Part shown: piece after piece, positions 26,353 to 34,733 of the stretch
Layout: every line of letters begins with the position of its first letter
How positions within the stretch are numbered: the stretch's first letter is position 1
The notes under the pieces: generated by a model
Database searches by the model: none
What the model was told of the DNA's origin: nothing
What the model saw: only the letters and a program-made list of their open reading frames with translations
Assembly (NCBI GenBank): GCA_035543335.1
Contig: DASZZH010000029.1
Coordinates: 1-63,978, forward strand
Direction: 5' to 3'
DNA length: 63,978 bases
Origin: Burkholderiales bacterium
Lineage (GTDB): Bacteria; Pseudomonadota; Gammaproteobacteria; Burkholderiales; JAHFRG01
Translations under genes and position numbers: made by a program

Positions 26353-27714
26353 CTATCCCACCCTTTCCGGTTCCGGTTTGGTCCGGTCAAATCTGGTGTA
26401 CCAGGGCATCAGCAGGAAGAACGCGAAGTAGATAAGGGTGCAGATTTGCGCAATAATAGTATACAGTCTGTTCACCGGTTGCGTGCCCAGAAAGCCCAGC
26501 ACCAGGAAGCTGATTACGAACAGCGTTAGCGCCGTTTTGTAAAGCGCACCGCGGTAGCGGATCGACTTCACCGGGCTTTGGTCGAGCCAGGGCAGCAAGA
26601 TGAAAATCATCACCGATGCCCCCATCAGCGCCACGCCCCAGATTTTGGCTTCAAACACAAACGTCGCCACAAAAATCAGCGCGCCGATGATGGCGATGGC
26701 GAACTTAAAGTGATTCTGTTTTACGCCGATGATCGCCAGGATCATGTAAACAACCAATCCTAGTCTGAGAAACCACATAAAATCTTCCGTGGTGGCGCGC
26801 AAAACCGAGTAAAACGCTGTGAAGTACCACAATGGCGCGATATGCTCCGGCGTCTGCAGCGGATTGGCGGGAATGAAGTTGTTGGCTTCCAGGAAATAGC
26901 CGCCCATCTCCGGAGCAAAGAACAGGATGATCGAGAACACCAACAGGAACACCACCGCGCCAAAAATGTCCTTTACCGTGTAATACGGATGGAAGGGAAT
27001 GCCGTCGAGCGGAATGCCGGTTTTGGGATCCTTGTTCTTTTTGATTTCGATGCCGTCAGGGTTGTTCGACCCCACCTCGTGCAGCGCAATCAAATGCGCC
27101 ACCACCAGGCCCAGCAGCACCAGCGGCACAGCGATTACGTGAAAGGCGAAGAAGCGATTGAGCGTCGCGTCGGACACTGCATAGTCACCGCGTATCCACA
27201 GTGCGAGGTCGGGACCGATCAGGGGAATCGCGTCGAACAGGTTCACGATCACCTGCGCGCCCCAGAACGACATCTGCCCCCAAGGCAGCAGATAACCGAA
27301 AAACGCTTCCGCCATCAGGCACAGATAAATCAGCATGCCGAAAATCCAGATGAGCTCGCGCGGCTTGCGGTAGGAGCCGTAAAGCAGGCCGCGGAACATA
27401 TGCAGGTACACCACTACGAAGAACATCGAGGCGCCGGTGGAATGCATGTAGCGTATCAGCCAGCCCCAAGGCACGTCGCGCATGATGTATTCCACCGAAG
27501 CGAACGCGAGATTCGCATCCGGCTTGTAGTTCATGGTGAGGAAGATGCCGGTGACAATTTGCAGCACCAGCACCAAAAGCGCCAGCGAGCCGAAGAAATA
27601 CCAGAAGTTGAAATTCTTTGGCGCGTAATATTCGGAAAGATGCGTTTTCCAGTTGGCGGTCAGCGGAAAACGCTGGTCAATCCAGCCGAGCAGCGCGGTC
27701 AATTTTTTGGTCAT
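26353..27714 (-). CDS. petB: Cytochrome b of the bc1 complex
   Basis: 453 residues with eight or more membrane helices. Haem ligands lie in the second and fourth helices (HSTGASMFFVVVYLHMFRGL; FAFHVIAVPLVLLGLVVAHL). The quinol-oxidation PEWY loop is represented by APLWYF, so the first two residues differ from Pro-Glu. It is the quinol-oxidising and proton-translocating core. The length is that of proteobacterial fused cytochrome b (b6 plus subunit IV). It starts 2 bp after petA. Confidence 0.96.
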   Translation of the reverse strand: MTKKLTALLGWIDQRFPLTANWKTHLSEYYAPKNFNFWYFFGSLALLVLVLQIVTGIFLTMNYKPDANLAFASVEYIMRDVPWGWLIRYMHSTGASMFFVVVYLHMFRGLLYGSYRKPRELIWIFGMLIYLCLMAEAFFGYLLPWGQMSFWGAQVIVNLFDAIPLIGPDLALWIRGDYAVSDATLNRFFAFHVIAVPLVLLGLVVAHLIALHEVGSNNPDGIEIKKNKDPKTGIPLDGIPFHPYYTVKDIFGAVVFLLVFSIILFFAPEMGGYFLEANNFIPANPLQTPEHIAPLWYFTAFYSVLRATTEDFMWFLRLGLVVYMILAIIGVKQNHFKFAIAIIGALIFVATFVFEAKIWGVALMGASVMIFILLPWLDQSPVKSIRYRGALYKTALTLFVISFLVLGFLGTQPVNRLYTIIAQICTLIYFAFFLLMPWYTRFDRTKPEPERVG

Positions 27715-27716
27715 TG

Positions 27717-28313
27717 TCAGGCCCCCTTGTTGTCTTCGCCGATGAGAATCTTGTTATCGCTCAAATAGCGGTGCGGGGGAATCCTCAGGTTGGTCGGTGC
27801 GGGCACGTTCTTGAATACACGGCCCGCAAGGTCAAAGCGCGAACCATGACAGGGACAGAAAAAGCCGCCCGGCCAATCGGCGCCGAGATCGGGCGCCCTC
27901 ACTTCCTTGCGGTAAGTCGGCGAGCAGCCGAGATGGGTGCATAGACCGATTGCGATGAAGTATTGCGGTTTGAGCGAGCGCGTCAAATTTTTGCAGTAGT
28001 CTGGCTGCTCTGAGGATTCGGAATCCGGGTCGGCGAGCTTGTCATTGAGCTTGGGCAGCAGCTGGAGCATTTCCTTGGTGCGGTTCACAATCCACACTAC
28101 TTTGCCCTGCCACTCTAAATCGAGCTTGGCGCCTGGCTCGATTTTGCCGATATCCACTTCCACTGGCGCGCCGATGGCGAGCGCCCGCTGGCTCGGCAGC
28201 ATGGACACCACGAACGGAACAGCGGCGGCGGCTGTCGCCACCCCTCCCGCTACCGTAGTGGCGGCGATAAGAAAGCGCCGTTTGCCGCGATCCACCTGAT
28301 TGCTATCGGTCAT
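27717..28313 (-). CDS. petA: Rieske iron-sulphur subunit of the bc1 complex
   Basis: 198 residues. The N-terminus has a twin-arginine-like motif (RGKRRFLIAAT) and one membrane helix, consistent with Tat-dependent insertion; tatABC are encoded 2 kb away. The 2Fe-2S ligands are CTHLGC and CPCHGS. It carries electrons from quinol to cytochrome c1 in the periplasm. It is the first gene of petABC, with GGGAAG before the ATG. Confidence 0.96.
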   Translation of the reverse strand: MTDSNQVDRGKRRFLIAATTVAGGVATAAAAVPFVVSMLPSQRALAIGAPVEVDIGKIEPGAKLDLEWQGKVVWIVNRTKEMLQLLPKLNDKLADPDSESSEQPDYCKNLTRSLKPQYFIAIGLCTHLGCSPTYRKEVRAPDLGADWPGGFFCPCHGSRFDLAGRVFKNVPAPTNLRIPPHRYLSDNKILIGEDNKGA

Positions 28314-28461
28314 TCAACGCTTCCCTGTCGCGGAGACTAAAAATCCGATTATTTTACCTGAATCGAAAAGGAAACTTAAATCCCTTGACGCTAAAACAGG
28401 ATGGAGGAGCCTGGAAAAAATACTTTGAATTAGTGAGTTACAACAACTCCTGTCGAAATAT

Positions 28462-28490
28462 TTAGTAAGTGTGCGCACACAAAAACGCAA
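28462..28490 (-). promoter_or_regulatory. Candidate petABC promoter with an operator-like palindrome in the spacer
   Basis: On the minus strand TTGCGT, a 17-base spacer and TACTAA lie about 150 bp upstream of petA. The spacer contains the perfect 12-base palindrome GTGTGCGCACAC (28469-28480). Neither hexamer is consensus, so this is a candidate only. Confidence 0.35.
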
Positions 28491-28551
28491 GTCGCCTCCG
28501 GGCACGGCGAATGTTAAAATGCGAGGCAAAAATTGTTTCAGGTTAACAAGT

Positions 28552-28569
28552 TAATTGACTCTGACCCCA
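28552..28569 (+). repeat. Dispersed motif TTGACTCTGACCCCATTT-type
   Basis: The stretch around TTGACTCTGACCCCATTT is, from memory, a sequence that recurs in many proteobacterial genomes beside REP-associated tyrosine transposase genes and other insertions. No transposase is present here. It marks the left part of the 399-bp gap between petA and the PH-domain gene. Confidence 0.35.
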
Positions 28570-28625
28570 TTTATGCTTCGGAACGCTTTCTTCCTCCATC
28601 CTAGGTGGAAAGTAAGCACAATGGG

Positions 28626-28684
28626 TTCTAATCCTGCGGTCCAGCGGATCCGCCTATGGCGGTCGCTGGCCTTGACCGTTAGGC
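28626..28684 (+). repeat. Integron attC-like recombination site (59 bp)
   Basis: The pieces in order are: R''-like TTCTAAT (28626-28632), spacer CCTGC, L''-like GGTCCAGCG, variable stem GATCCGCC/TAT/GGCGGT, L'-like CGCTGGCC, spacer TTGACC, and R' GTTAGGC (28678-28684), a perfect GTTRRRY. L'' pairs with L' except for one extra T, the extrahelical base typical of attC. The R'' box is degenerate (CTAA conserved, last base T not C). A gene starts 29 bp later, as in a cassette. No integrase gene is in the window. Confidence 0.45.
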
Positions 28685-28712
28685 CGCATCAGCACAAGAA
28701 AGGAAACCAACA

Positions 28713-29084
28713 ATGACCGGGTATATTGAAAGCAACCTCATCAGGGACGAACACATAGTCTATGAAACCAAGCTGCACTGGATAACCTTCGTTTCGCTGA
28801 AGGCTCTGCTGACGCTCTTTATTGCTCCACTCATTGCCCGCGCCACCAGCGAGTTCGCCATCACCAACAAACGCGTCGTCATCAAGGTGGGGCTCATCTC
28901 CAGGCACACGCTTGAGATGAACCTTTCGAAGGTTGAGTCCGTAGGTGTGGATCAGGGCATCTGGGGGCGAACCCTCGGGTATGGCTCCATAACCGTCATC
29001 GGCACCGGCGGAACGAGGGAGCTATTCCCCTACATTGCCAATCCGGTGGAGTTCAGGAAGCAATTTCAACAACTGCAAGCATAG
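28713..29084 (+). CDS. Small bacterial PH-domain (YdbT/bPH2-type) membrane-associated protein
   Basis: 123 residues. A hydrophobic segment (about 23-45, TFVSLKALLTLFIAPLIA) precedes a bacterial pleckstrin-homology-like module: FAITNKRVVIKVGLISRHTL, then SKVESVGVDQGIWGRTLGYG and ITVIGTGGTRE. This is the usual bPH2 pattern, and the function of such proteins is largely unknown. It is on the plus strand, against the minus-strand pet operon, and is preceded at 29 bp by an attC-like site, so it may be an acquired cassette. GGAAACC precedes the ATG. Confidence 0.8.
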   Translation: MTGYIESNLIRDEHIVYETKLHWITFVSLKALLTLFIAPLIARATSEFAITNKRVVIKVGLISRHTLEMNLSKVESVGVDQGIWGRTLGYGSITVIGTGGTRELFPYIANPVEFRKQFQQLQA

Positions 29085-29214
29085 CGGGAGTCTGTATCCG
29101 CATGCTGCGCCGGCAATCTTCTCCGGCAAAACAAAGCTTGCCCAAGTATTCCCTTTTATGAAGAAGCTTTTTGCGCGATAATTACGCGCTTAACTTAACC
29201 CACGACCCCAGCAA

Positions 29215-30387
29215 ATGCGCAAACTTTGGCTGATCTTTGCCCAGACCGCGACCGTCTGCCTGGCGGTGGTGTTCGTGGTCACCACGCTTAAACCGGAATT
29301 GCTGCCCGCCGGCTGGCGCGGCGGCAACGTAGTGTCGTTCAGGGAAGCGGCGCCGGACGTCACGACGAAAAAAATCAACTCCTACAGTGACGCGGCGAAA
29401 AAAGCCATGCCCTCGGTGGTGAACATTTTCACCAGCAAGGAAGTGCGCGTGCCGCGCCACCCGCTGATGGATGATCCGTTATTCCGGCATTTCTTCGGCG
29501 ACCGTGGCGACGAAAAGCGTCGTAGCACGAGCCTCGGCTCGGGGGTAATCGTCAGCCCGCAAGGCTACATTCTCACCAATCATCACGTGGTGAGGGCCGC
29601 GGAGGAAATCGAAATCCTGCTGGCCGACGGCAGAAAAACTACTGCGCGCATTGTCGGCGCCGACCCGGAGACCGACCTCGCGGTGTTGAAAGTGGACATG
29701 AAGAGCCTGCCGGCGATTACCTTCGGCCGTTCCGAAGAAGCGAGCGTCGGCGACGTGGTGCTGGCCATCGGCAATCCCTTTGGCGTGGGGCAGACCGTGA
29801 CTATGGGCATCGTAAGCGCCATCGGCCGCAACCATCTCGGCATCAACACCTTTGAAAACTTCATCCAGACCGACGCCGCGATCAATCCCGGCAATTCCGG
29901 CGGGGCGCTGGTGGACGCTTCCGGCAACCTCATCGGCGTCAACAGCGCGATCTATTCGCGTACCGGCGGATCATTGGGCATCGGCTTTGCCATTCCCACC
30001 AGCGTCGCCAAGCAGGTGTTGGAGCAAATCATCAGGAGCGGCGGCGTCACTCGTGGCTGGATCGGCGTTGAAGCGCAGGATCTTTCCAAGGAATTGGCGG
30101 AATCGTTCAAGCTGGCCAATACCAATGGCGCGTTGATTGCCGGCGTGTTGCGCAACAGCCCGGCGGACAAGGCGGGCGTGAAGCCTGGCGACATCCTGCT
30201 CGCAGTGGAAGGTAAACCCGTCTCGGATTCCTTAAGCATGCTCAACCTGATCGCGGCGCTGCCGCCGGGCAGGCCGGCCGCGTTCACCCTGATCCGTAAT
30301 CAGACCGAGGTGCAGCTCAAAATCACCGTGGGCAAGCGGCCCATGCCCGCAGTGCAGGATTTCGACGAGGAAGACGAAGAGGAATAA
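29215..30387 (+). CDS. DegS/HtrA-type periplasmic serine protease
   Basis: 390 residues. One N-terminal membrane anchor (about 5-23) is followed by a trypsin-like domain with triad His124 (TNHHVV), Asp154 (ETDLAVL) and Ser228 (NPGNSGGAL), a single PDZ domain (about 280-370) and an acidic tail (DFDEEDEEE). One PDZ and a retained anchor fit DegS better than DegP/DegQ. It should act in envelope stress sensing or periplasmic quality control. It converges with tatC (22-bp gap). Confidence 0.9.
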   Translation: MRKLWLIFAQTATVCLAVVFVVTTLKPELLPAGWRGGNVVSFREAAPDVTTKKINSYSDAAKKAMPSVVNIFTSKEVRVPRHPLMDDPLFRHFFGDRGDEKRRSTSLGSGVIVSPQGYILTNHHVVRAAEEIEILLADGRKTTARIVGADPETDLAVLKVDMKSLPAITFGRSEEASVGDVVLAIGNPFGVGQTVTMGIVSAIGRNHLGINTFENFIQTDAAINPGNSGGALVDASGNLIGVNSAIYSRTGGSLGIGFAIPTSVAKQVLEQIIRSGGVTRGWIGVEAQDLSKELAESFKLANTNGALIAGVLRNSPADKAGVKPGDILLAVEGKPVSDSLSMLNLIAALPPGRPAAFTLIRNQTEVQLKITVGKRPMPAVQDFDEEDEEE

Positions 30388-30409
30388 GGTAACGGGCAGC
30401 ACGCCCCTC

Positions 30410-31171
30410 CTATTCCGCGCGCCCGCCATCCTCGGCTTGGTAGTTTTCCGCCGTTCCCGCCGGCTTGACTACCAGCTTCGCCACCACGATGCCCAGTTCA
30501 TAAAGCAACCACATCGGCACGGCGAGCATGATTTGCGACACCACGTCGGGCGGGGTGAAAATCGCGCCGATGATGAAAGCGCCGACGATGACATAAGGGC
30601 GCACTTCCTTCAACTGGGCAATGCTCACGACGCCCACTCTCACCAGCAGCACCACCGCCACCGGCACTTCAAAAGTAATCCCAAAAGCCATGAACATGGT
30701 GAGCACGAAATCCAGATACTTGCCGATATCGGTCATCACCGCCACGCCTTGCGGCGCGACGCCGACGATGAAACCGAATACCAGAGGGAAAACCAGGAAA
30801 TAGGCGAACGCCATGCCGCAGATAAAGAGCAGCGTGCTGGTGAAAATCAGCGGGCCAACCAGGCGTTTTTCGTGGGCATAAAGTCCCGGCGCGACGAAAG
30901 CCCACATCTGGTAAAGCACGAAGGGAAGCGCGACGACGAACGCTGCGAGCATCGTTACCTTCATCGGCACAAAAAACGCGGAGGCCACCTCGGTCGCGAT
31001 CATTTGTCCGCCCTGGGGCAGCGCCGCCAGCATGGGTTTGGCCAGCAAGGCGTAAATATCTTTCGACCAGGGAAACATGCAGAAAAACACCATCGCGACA
31101 GCCCCAATCGATTTCAGCAGGCGGTCGCGCAGTTCGATCAGGTGTGAAATAAAAGTATCGGCGGTGGCCAT
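30410..31171 (-). CDS. tatC: Twin-arginine translocase subunit TatC
   Basis: 253 residues with six membrane helices. TatC markers are FISHLIELRDRLLKS at the N-terminus, VMALPFVLYQMWAF-like PFVLYQMWAFVAPGLY near residue 80 and FGITFEVPVAVVLLVR near 165. It recognises RR signal peptides such as the Rieske precursor encoded at 27717-28313. Third gene of tatABC; 32 bp after tatB. Confidence 0.97.
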   Translation of the reverse strand: MATADTFISHLIELRDRLLKSIGAVAMVFFCMFPWSKDIYALLAKPMLAALPQGGQMIATEVASAFFVPMKVTMLAAFVVALPFVLYQMWAFVAPGLYAHEKRLVGPLIFTSTLLFICGMAFAYFLVFPLVFGFIVGVAPQGVAVMTDIGKYLDFVLTMFMAFGITFEVPVAVVLLVRVGVVSIAQLKEVRPYVIVGAFIIGAIFTPPDVVSQIMLAVPMWLLYELGIVVAKLVVKPAGTAENYQAEDGGRAE

Positions 31172-31203
31172 TGTCGGCGCAAGCTTCGGGATTAATCGGG
31201 CGC

Positions 31204-31554
31204 TCAGGGTTGCTTGGGTTGCGGCGCGACCGCGCCGGTTTGGGTTGGGGAGGAGTCGCCCGTCTTCCCCGCATCACTGGCGATGGCGTTCACCTGCGAT
31301 TCTGCCGCGTGCGCTTCCTGGTTGATGGATTGCTGGATGTTGCGCGCCGTTTCCTGCATGCTGGACTGGAGTTTTTTCAGCTCATCCATCTGCATTTCAC
31401 GGTCGATGTCGGCTTTCACTTCCGCCACATAGCGCTGCAAACGCCCGAACAGATGCCCCAGCGTTCGCGCCACTTTGGGCAGCCGCTCGGGGCCGATGAC
31501 GATGAGCGCCACCACGGCGATCACCAGGATTTCAGAAAAACCGACATCAAACAT
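31204..31554 (-). CDS. tatB: Twin-arginine translocase subunit TatB
   Basis: 116 residues: a short N-terminal membrane helix (FDVGFSEILVIAVVALIVIG), the PERLPKVARTLG hinge and a long amphipathic helix, then a Pro/Gln-rich tail. It forms the receptor complex with TatC. The ATG directly abuts a repeat array of GTGAA-type octamers, and no Shine-Dalgarno sequence is visible on the coding strand upstream. Translation may depend on coupling or a structured leader. Confidence 0.94.
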   Translation of the reverse strand: MFDVGFSEILVIAVVALIVIGPERLPKVARTLGHLFGRLQRYVAEVKADIDREMQMDELKKLQSSMQETARNIQQSINQEAHAAESQVNAIASDAGKTGDSSPTQTGAVAPQPKQP

Positions 31555-31557
31555 GAG

Positions 31558-31668
31558 GAGTGAATGAGTGAAGAAGTGAAGGAGTGAAGGAGCGAAGAGT
31601 GTAGAAAAATGCCGGTTTTGCAGCTTTTTCTTACTTCTTCACCTTTTCACTTCATTCACCTCATTCAC
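31558..31668. repeat. Intergenic element of GTGAA-type octamers around a GGTTTTGC core (tatA-tatB)
   Basis: The left arm has five consecutive octamers (GAGTGAAT, GAGTGAAG, AAGTGAAG, GAGTGAAG, GAGCGAAG; 31558-31597). The core GGTTTTGC is at 31614-31621. The right arm has the inverse type (ACTTCTTC, ACCTTTTC, ACTTCATT, CACCTCAT and TCAC; 31633-31668). The arms can base-pair imperfectly. The tatA stop codon (31665-31667) lies inside the right arm and the tatB ATG abuts the left arm. Same organisation as 22917-23016. Confidence 0.75.
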
Positions 31669-31889
31669 GCTTTAGTTTGGGTTTTATCGGTCACTTCGCC
31701 TTCGATGGTTTTGCCTGTTGCCGGCGGCTGCGCGGGCTTGTCTTCTTCAGCATTGCCGCGCATGCCGTCTTTGAAACCCTTCACGGCGTTGCCGAGATCG
31801 GTGCCCATGTTACGCAGCTTCTTGGTGCCGAAAATCAAGAGCACGATAAGCAAAACAATCAGCCAATGCCAAATGCTTAATGAGCCCAT
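31665..31889 (-). CDS. tatA: Twin-arginine translocase subunit TatA
   Basis: 74 residues: N-terminal membrane helix ([20 protein letters not shown]), then the FGTKKLRN hinge, the amphipathic helix with [10 protein letters not shown], and a charged tail. It polymerises to form the translocation pore. AGGAG precedes the ATG. First of tatABC. Its stop codon is provided by a repeat array. Confidence 0.96.
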   Translation of the reverse strand: MGSLSIWHWLIVLLIVLLIFGTKKLRNMGTDLGNAVKGFKDGMRGNAEEDKPAQPPATGKTIEGEVTDKTQTKA

Positions 31890-31908
31890 GTTTAACTCCT
31901 AATAAAAT

Positions 31909-32268
31909 TCATGCCGGCTTGGGACGGTACAGCATTTGCGGCAATACTTCCGGCCCACCGATAACGTGGATGTGCAAATGCAACACGTCCTGCCGCGCCA
32001 CTCTTCCGGTATTGATGATGGTGCGGAAACCATCTTTGCATCCTTGTTGTTTGGCGAGCTTCGGTGCCAGCACCATGAGTTTCCCCAACACATCGCTGTG
32101 CATCTCGCTGACATGCGCAAGCGAATCCACATGCTGCTTCGGGATAAGCATGAAATGCACCGGTGCCAACGGGTTGATGTCGTGAAAGGCAAGAACCTCG
32201 TCGTCCTCGTACACCTTCTTGCTTGGGATTTCCCCTCTCGCGATCTTGCAAAAAATGCAGTTGTCCAT
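31909..32268 (-). CDS. hinT: HIT-family purine nucleoside phosphoramidase (HinT)
   Basis: 119 residues. It starts NCIFCKIARGEIPSKKVYED and ends with the HIT triad, here HLHIHVIGG. It hydrolyses AMP-lysine or AMP-phosphoramidates. It abuts the hisE stop codon without a gap, the normal end of the betaproteobacterial his operon before tatABC. Confidence 0.95.
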   Translation of the reverse strand: MDNCIFCKIARGEIPSKKVYEDDEVLAFHDINPLAPVHFMLIPKQHVDSLAHVSEMHSDVLGKLMVLAPKLAKQQGCKDGFRTIINTGRVARQDVLHLHIHVIGGPEVLPQMLYRPKPA

Positions 32269-32619
32269 TCATTTTCCGTTTCCGTATTCCCGTGGCTTGC
32301 CTTTTTTGCGTGTCGCTTTCTCCTCCAATCCCGAAACGCCTTCACGCCGTTCCAATTCCTTGAGTACGTCATCCGGCTTCAAGCCGAAGTAGGTCAACAT
32401 CACCAAGCAGTGAAACCACAGATCAGCGGTTTCTTTCACAATCTGTAGTTTATCACCGTCTTGCGCCGCGAGCAGGGTCTCGGAAGCCTCCTCGCCAATT
32501 TTTTTCAATATGGCGTCGGCCCCGCCGGCATAAAGTTTTGCCACATAGGAGCTGTCCGGGCTCGCGTTCTTTCGGCTCTCCAGCGTTTTGGCCAGGCGTT
32601 GCAGTATCGCGTCGCTCAT
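32269..32619 (-). CDS. hisE: Phosphoribosyl-ATP pyrophosphatase
   Basis: 116 residues, MazG-like all-alpha fold: [20 protein letters not shown] followed by [10 protein letters not shown] with the metal-binding Glu residues. The Lys/Arg-rich C-terminal tail is longer than average. It catalyses the second step of histidine synthesis (PR-ATP to PR-AMP). Its ATG overlaps the hisI stop by 4 bp. Confidence 0.95.
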   Translation of the reverse strand: MSDAILQRLAKTLESRKNASPDSSYVAKLYAGGADAILKKIGEEASETLLAAQDGDKLQIVKETADLWFHCLVMLTYFGLKPDDVLKELERREGVSGLEEKATRKKGKPREYGNGK

Positions 32620-33011
32620 TCCTTATATATCTCTTTCGGGTCCTTGATCACCGGATCTGTCACCACCCATTTGCCGTCATGCAGTTTGTGAAAAAAACAA
32701 TTGTGTCTGCCGGTATGGCAGGCAATGCCGCCCACCTGTTCCACTGTCAGCAACAACACATCCTGGTCGCAATCGAGGCGGATTTCCTTCACTTTTTGCA
32801 CATGGCCGGACCCCTCACCCTTGCGCCACAGTTTCTTGCGCGAGCGCGACCAGTACACCCCTTCACCGCTTTTTACAGTGCGTTGCAGGGCTTCACGGTT
32901 CATCCAGGCAAACATCAGCACCTTGCCGCTGCCTGTTTCCTGAACCACTACCGGAACCAGACCATCCTGCGTCCAGTTTACTTGGTTTAACCAGGTGTCC
33001 GCCATGTTCAT
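32616..33011 (-). CDS. hisI: Phosphoribosyl-AMP cyclohydrolase
   Basis: 131 residues from the ATG at 33011, which overlaps the hisF stop as ATGA; a second ATG at 33005 is possible. The frame extending upstream to 33194 is a shadow of hisF. It has the Mg and Zn ligands in RLDCDQD and the C-x6-C in [11 protein letters not shown]. It opens the purine ring of PR-AMP (third step). HisI and HisE are separate genes here, as in other betaproteobacteria. Confidence 0.95.
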   Translation of the reverse strand: MNMADTWLNQVNWTQDGLVPVVVQETGSGKVLMFAWMNREALQRTVKSGEGVYWSRSRKKLWRKGEGSGHVQKVKEIRLDCDQDVLLLTVEQVGGIACHTGRHNCFFHKLHDGKWVVTDPVIKDPKEIYKE

Positions 33012-33778
33012 AACCTGACTTCGATATGGTGCCTGGCCATGTATTCCTTGGCCTCGCGCACCGTGAATTCGCCATAGTGGAAAATGCTCGCCGCGAGCAC
33101 GGCATCCGCCCCGCCTTGCAGCACACCGTCCACCAGATGCTGCAAATTGCCCACGCCGCCGCTGGCAATCACTGGAATATCGACCGCATCGCAAATGGCG
33201 CGCGTGAGCGCCAAATCAAAACCGTTTCGGGTACCGTCGCGATCCATGCTGGTAAGCAAAATCTCGCCGGCGCCCAGCGCCTGCATGCGCCTTGCCCATT
33301 CTACCGCATTAAATCCCCGCGCCCGGCGCCCGCCGTGGGTGTAGATTTCCCAACTCGGATTGGCGCCGTCGCTCACCTGTTTTGCGTCTACCGCCACGAC
33401 GATGCATTGCGAGCCGAAGCGGCTGCTGGCATCCGCCACCAGCTGGGGATTTTCTACCGCCGCGGTGTTGATGCTCACCTTATCCGCTCCCGCATTCAGC
33501 AGGCTCCTCACATCCGCCACCGAGCGCACTCCGCCGCCGACGGTGAGCGGGATAAACACCTGCGTCGCCACCGCTTCGATCATGGAAAAAATCAGGCCGC
33601 GGGAATCGGAGCTCGCGGTGATGTCGAGAAAGGCGAGCTCGTCCGCGCCCTGTTCGTCGTAGCTGCGCGCAATTTCCACCGGATCGCCCGCATCGCGCAA
33701 GCCCACGAAATTAACGCCTTTGACCACGCGGCCGCCGGTGACATCGAGGCAGGGAATGATACGTTTCGCGAGGCCCAT
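33008..33778 (-). CDS. hisF: Imidazole glycerol phosphate synthase, cyclase subunit
   Basis: 256 residues, a TIM barrel. [12 protein letters not shown] contains the catalytic Asp near residue 11 and [10 protein letters not shown] the second Asp near 130; LTVGGGVRS is a phosphate-binding loop. It uses ammonia from HisH to form IGP and AICAR from PRFAR. The 98-bp gap to hisA holds an inverted CCGCAGAG-type repeat. Confidence 0.97.
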   Translation of the reverse strand: MGLAKRIIPCLDVTGGRVVKGVNFVGLRDAGDPVEIARSYDEQGADELAFLDITASSDSRGLIFSMIEAVATQVFIPLTVGGGVRSVADVRSLLNAGADKVSINTAAVENPQLVADASSRFGSQCIVVAVDAKQVSDGANPSWEIYTHGGRRARGFNAVEWARRMQALGAGEILLTSMDRDGTRNGFDLALTRAICDAVDIPVIASGGVGNLQHLVDGVLQGGADAVLAASIFHYGEFTVREAKEYMARHHIEVRL

Positions 33779-33790
33779 AAATCAGTTTTC

Positions 33791-33876
33791 CACCGCAGAG
33801 GCGCGGAAACGCAGAAAAACCAAAGTCAGGGCAAGCCTTTTACTTAAAATTCTCAGCGCCTTTGCGTCTCCGCGGT
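33791..33876. repeat. Inverted CCGCAGAGACGC-type repeat between hisA and hisF
   Basis: ACCGCAGAGGCGCGGAAACG begins at 33792 and its inverse (GCGCCTTTGCGTCTCCGCGG) ends at 33875. Together they form an imperfect 26-bp inverted repeat around an AT-rich centre. A third, single copy lies between hisG and murA (39068-39100). They look like copies of one short dispersed intergenic repeat family. Confidence 0.6.
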
Positions 33877-34629
33877 TCAAGGCTTCGCTTTCGAGCCGAG
33901 TTTGTCGGCAAGCTTCTGCGCTTCGGCGAAATTGAGCGTGCCTTGGTAGATGGCACGGCCGGTAATCGCGCCCATGATACCTTCGGCTTCGACCTTGCAC
34001 AGCGCCTTCACGTCGTCGAGGCTGTTGATGCCGCCGCTGGCAATCACCGGCGCGGTAAGCTCGCGCGCCAGGCTGACCGTGGCCTCGATGTTGACGCCGT
34101 TTAGCATGCCGTCGCGGCCGATGTCGGTGTAAATCACCGCTTCCACGCCGTAGTCCTCGAACTTTTTGGCGAGGTCCACCACGTCGTGGCCGGTCATTTT
34201 CGACCAGCCGTCCACTGCGACTCTGCCGCCCTTGGCGTCCAGGCTGACCATGATGTGGCCGGGAAAAGCGGTGCAGGCCTCGTGCAGGAAACCGGGGGTT
34301 TTCACCGCGGCGGTGCCGATAATGACATAACTGATGCCGTCGTCGAGGTAGCGCTCGATGGTTTCCAGATCGCGGATGCCTCCACCCAGCTGCACCGGGA
34401 TTTCACCCCCCACCGCAGCAATGATTTGCTTGATCACGGCCTCGTTCTTGGGCTTCCCTGCAAACGCGCCGTTCAAGTCCACGATGTGCAGGCGCCGCGC
34501 GCCCTGCTCCGCCCATTTTTTCGCCTGGCTTGCCGGGTCATCGGAAAACACCGTGATTTTTTGCATCGAGCCCTGCTCGAGGCGCACACATTGCCCGTCT
34601 TTCAAATCAATCGCAGGAATGATCAGCAT
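33877..34629 (-). CDS. hisA: ProFAR isomerase (phosphoribosylformimino-AICAR-P isomerase)
   Basis: 250 residues, a TIM barrel homologous to His[18 protein letters not shown] with the catalytic Asp near residue 8, [18 protein letters not shown] and [12 protein letters not shown] with the second Asp near 130. It opens the ribose of ProFAR by an Amadori rearrangement. It follows hisH by 104 bp. Confidence 0.97.
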   Translation of the reverse strand: MLIIPAIDLKDGQCVRLEQGSMQKITVFSDDPASQAKKWAEQGARRLHIVDLNGAFAGKPKNEAVIKQIIAAVGGEIPVQLGGGIRDLETIERYLDDGISYVIIGTAAVKTPGFLHEACTAFPGHIMVSLDAKGGRVAVDGWSKMTGHDVVDLAKKFEDYGVEAVIYTDIGRDGMLNGVNIEATVSLARELTAPVIASGGINSLDDVKALCKVEAEGIMGAITGRAIYQGTLNFAEAQKLADKLGSKAKP

Positions 34630-34733
34630 TGCTTGGAACGGAAAATCAAGCGGGGTGAACTAAACGTAGGTTGGCCGAGCTGCGGATTTCACGCTTAAAT
34701 GATACAACACAAACCGGCGTTGTGTGGAACGCA

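Noticed and set aside
31558..31668. Octamer arrays as a small CRISPR
   Set aside because: Units are 8 bp, contiguous and without spacers; no cas genes nearby.
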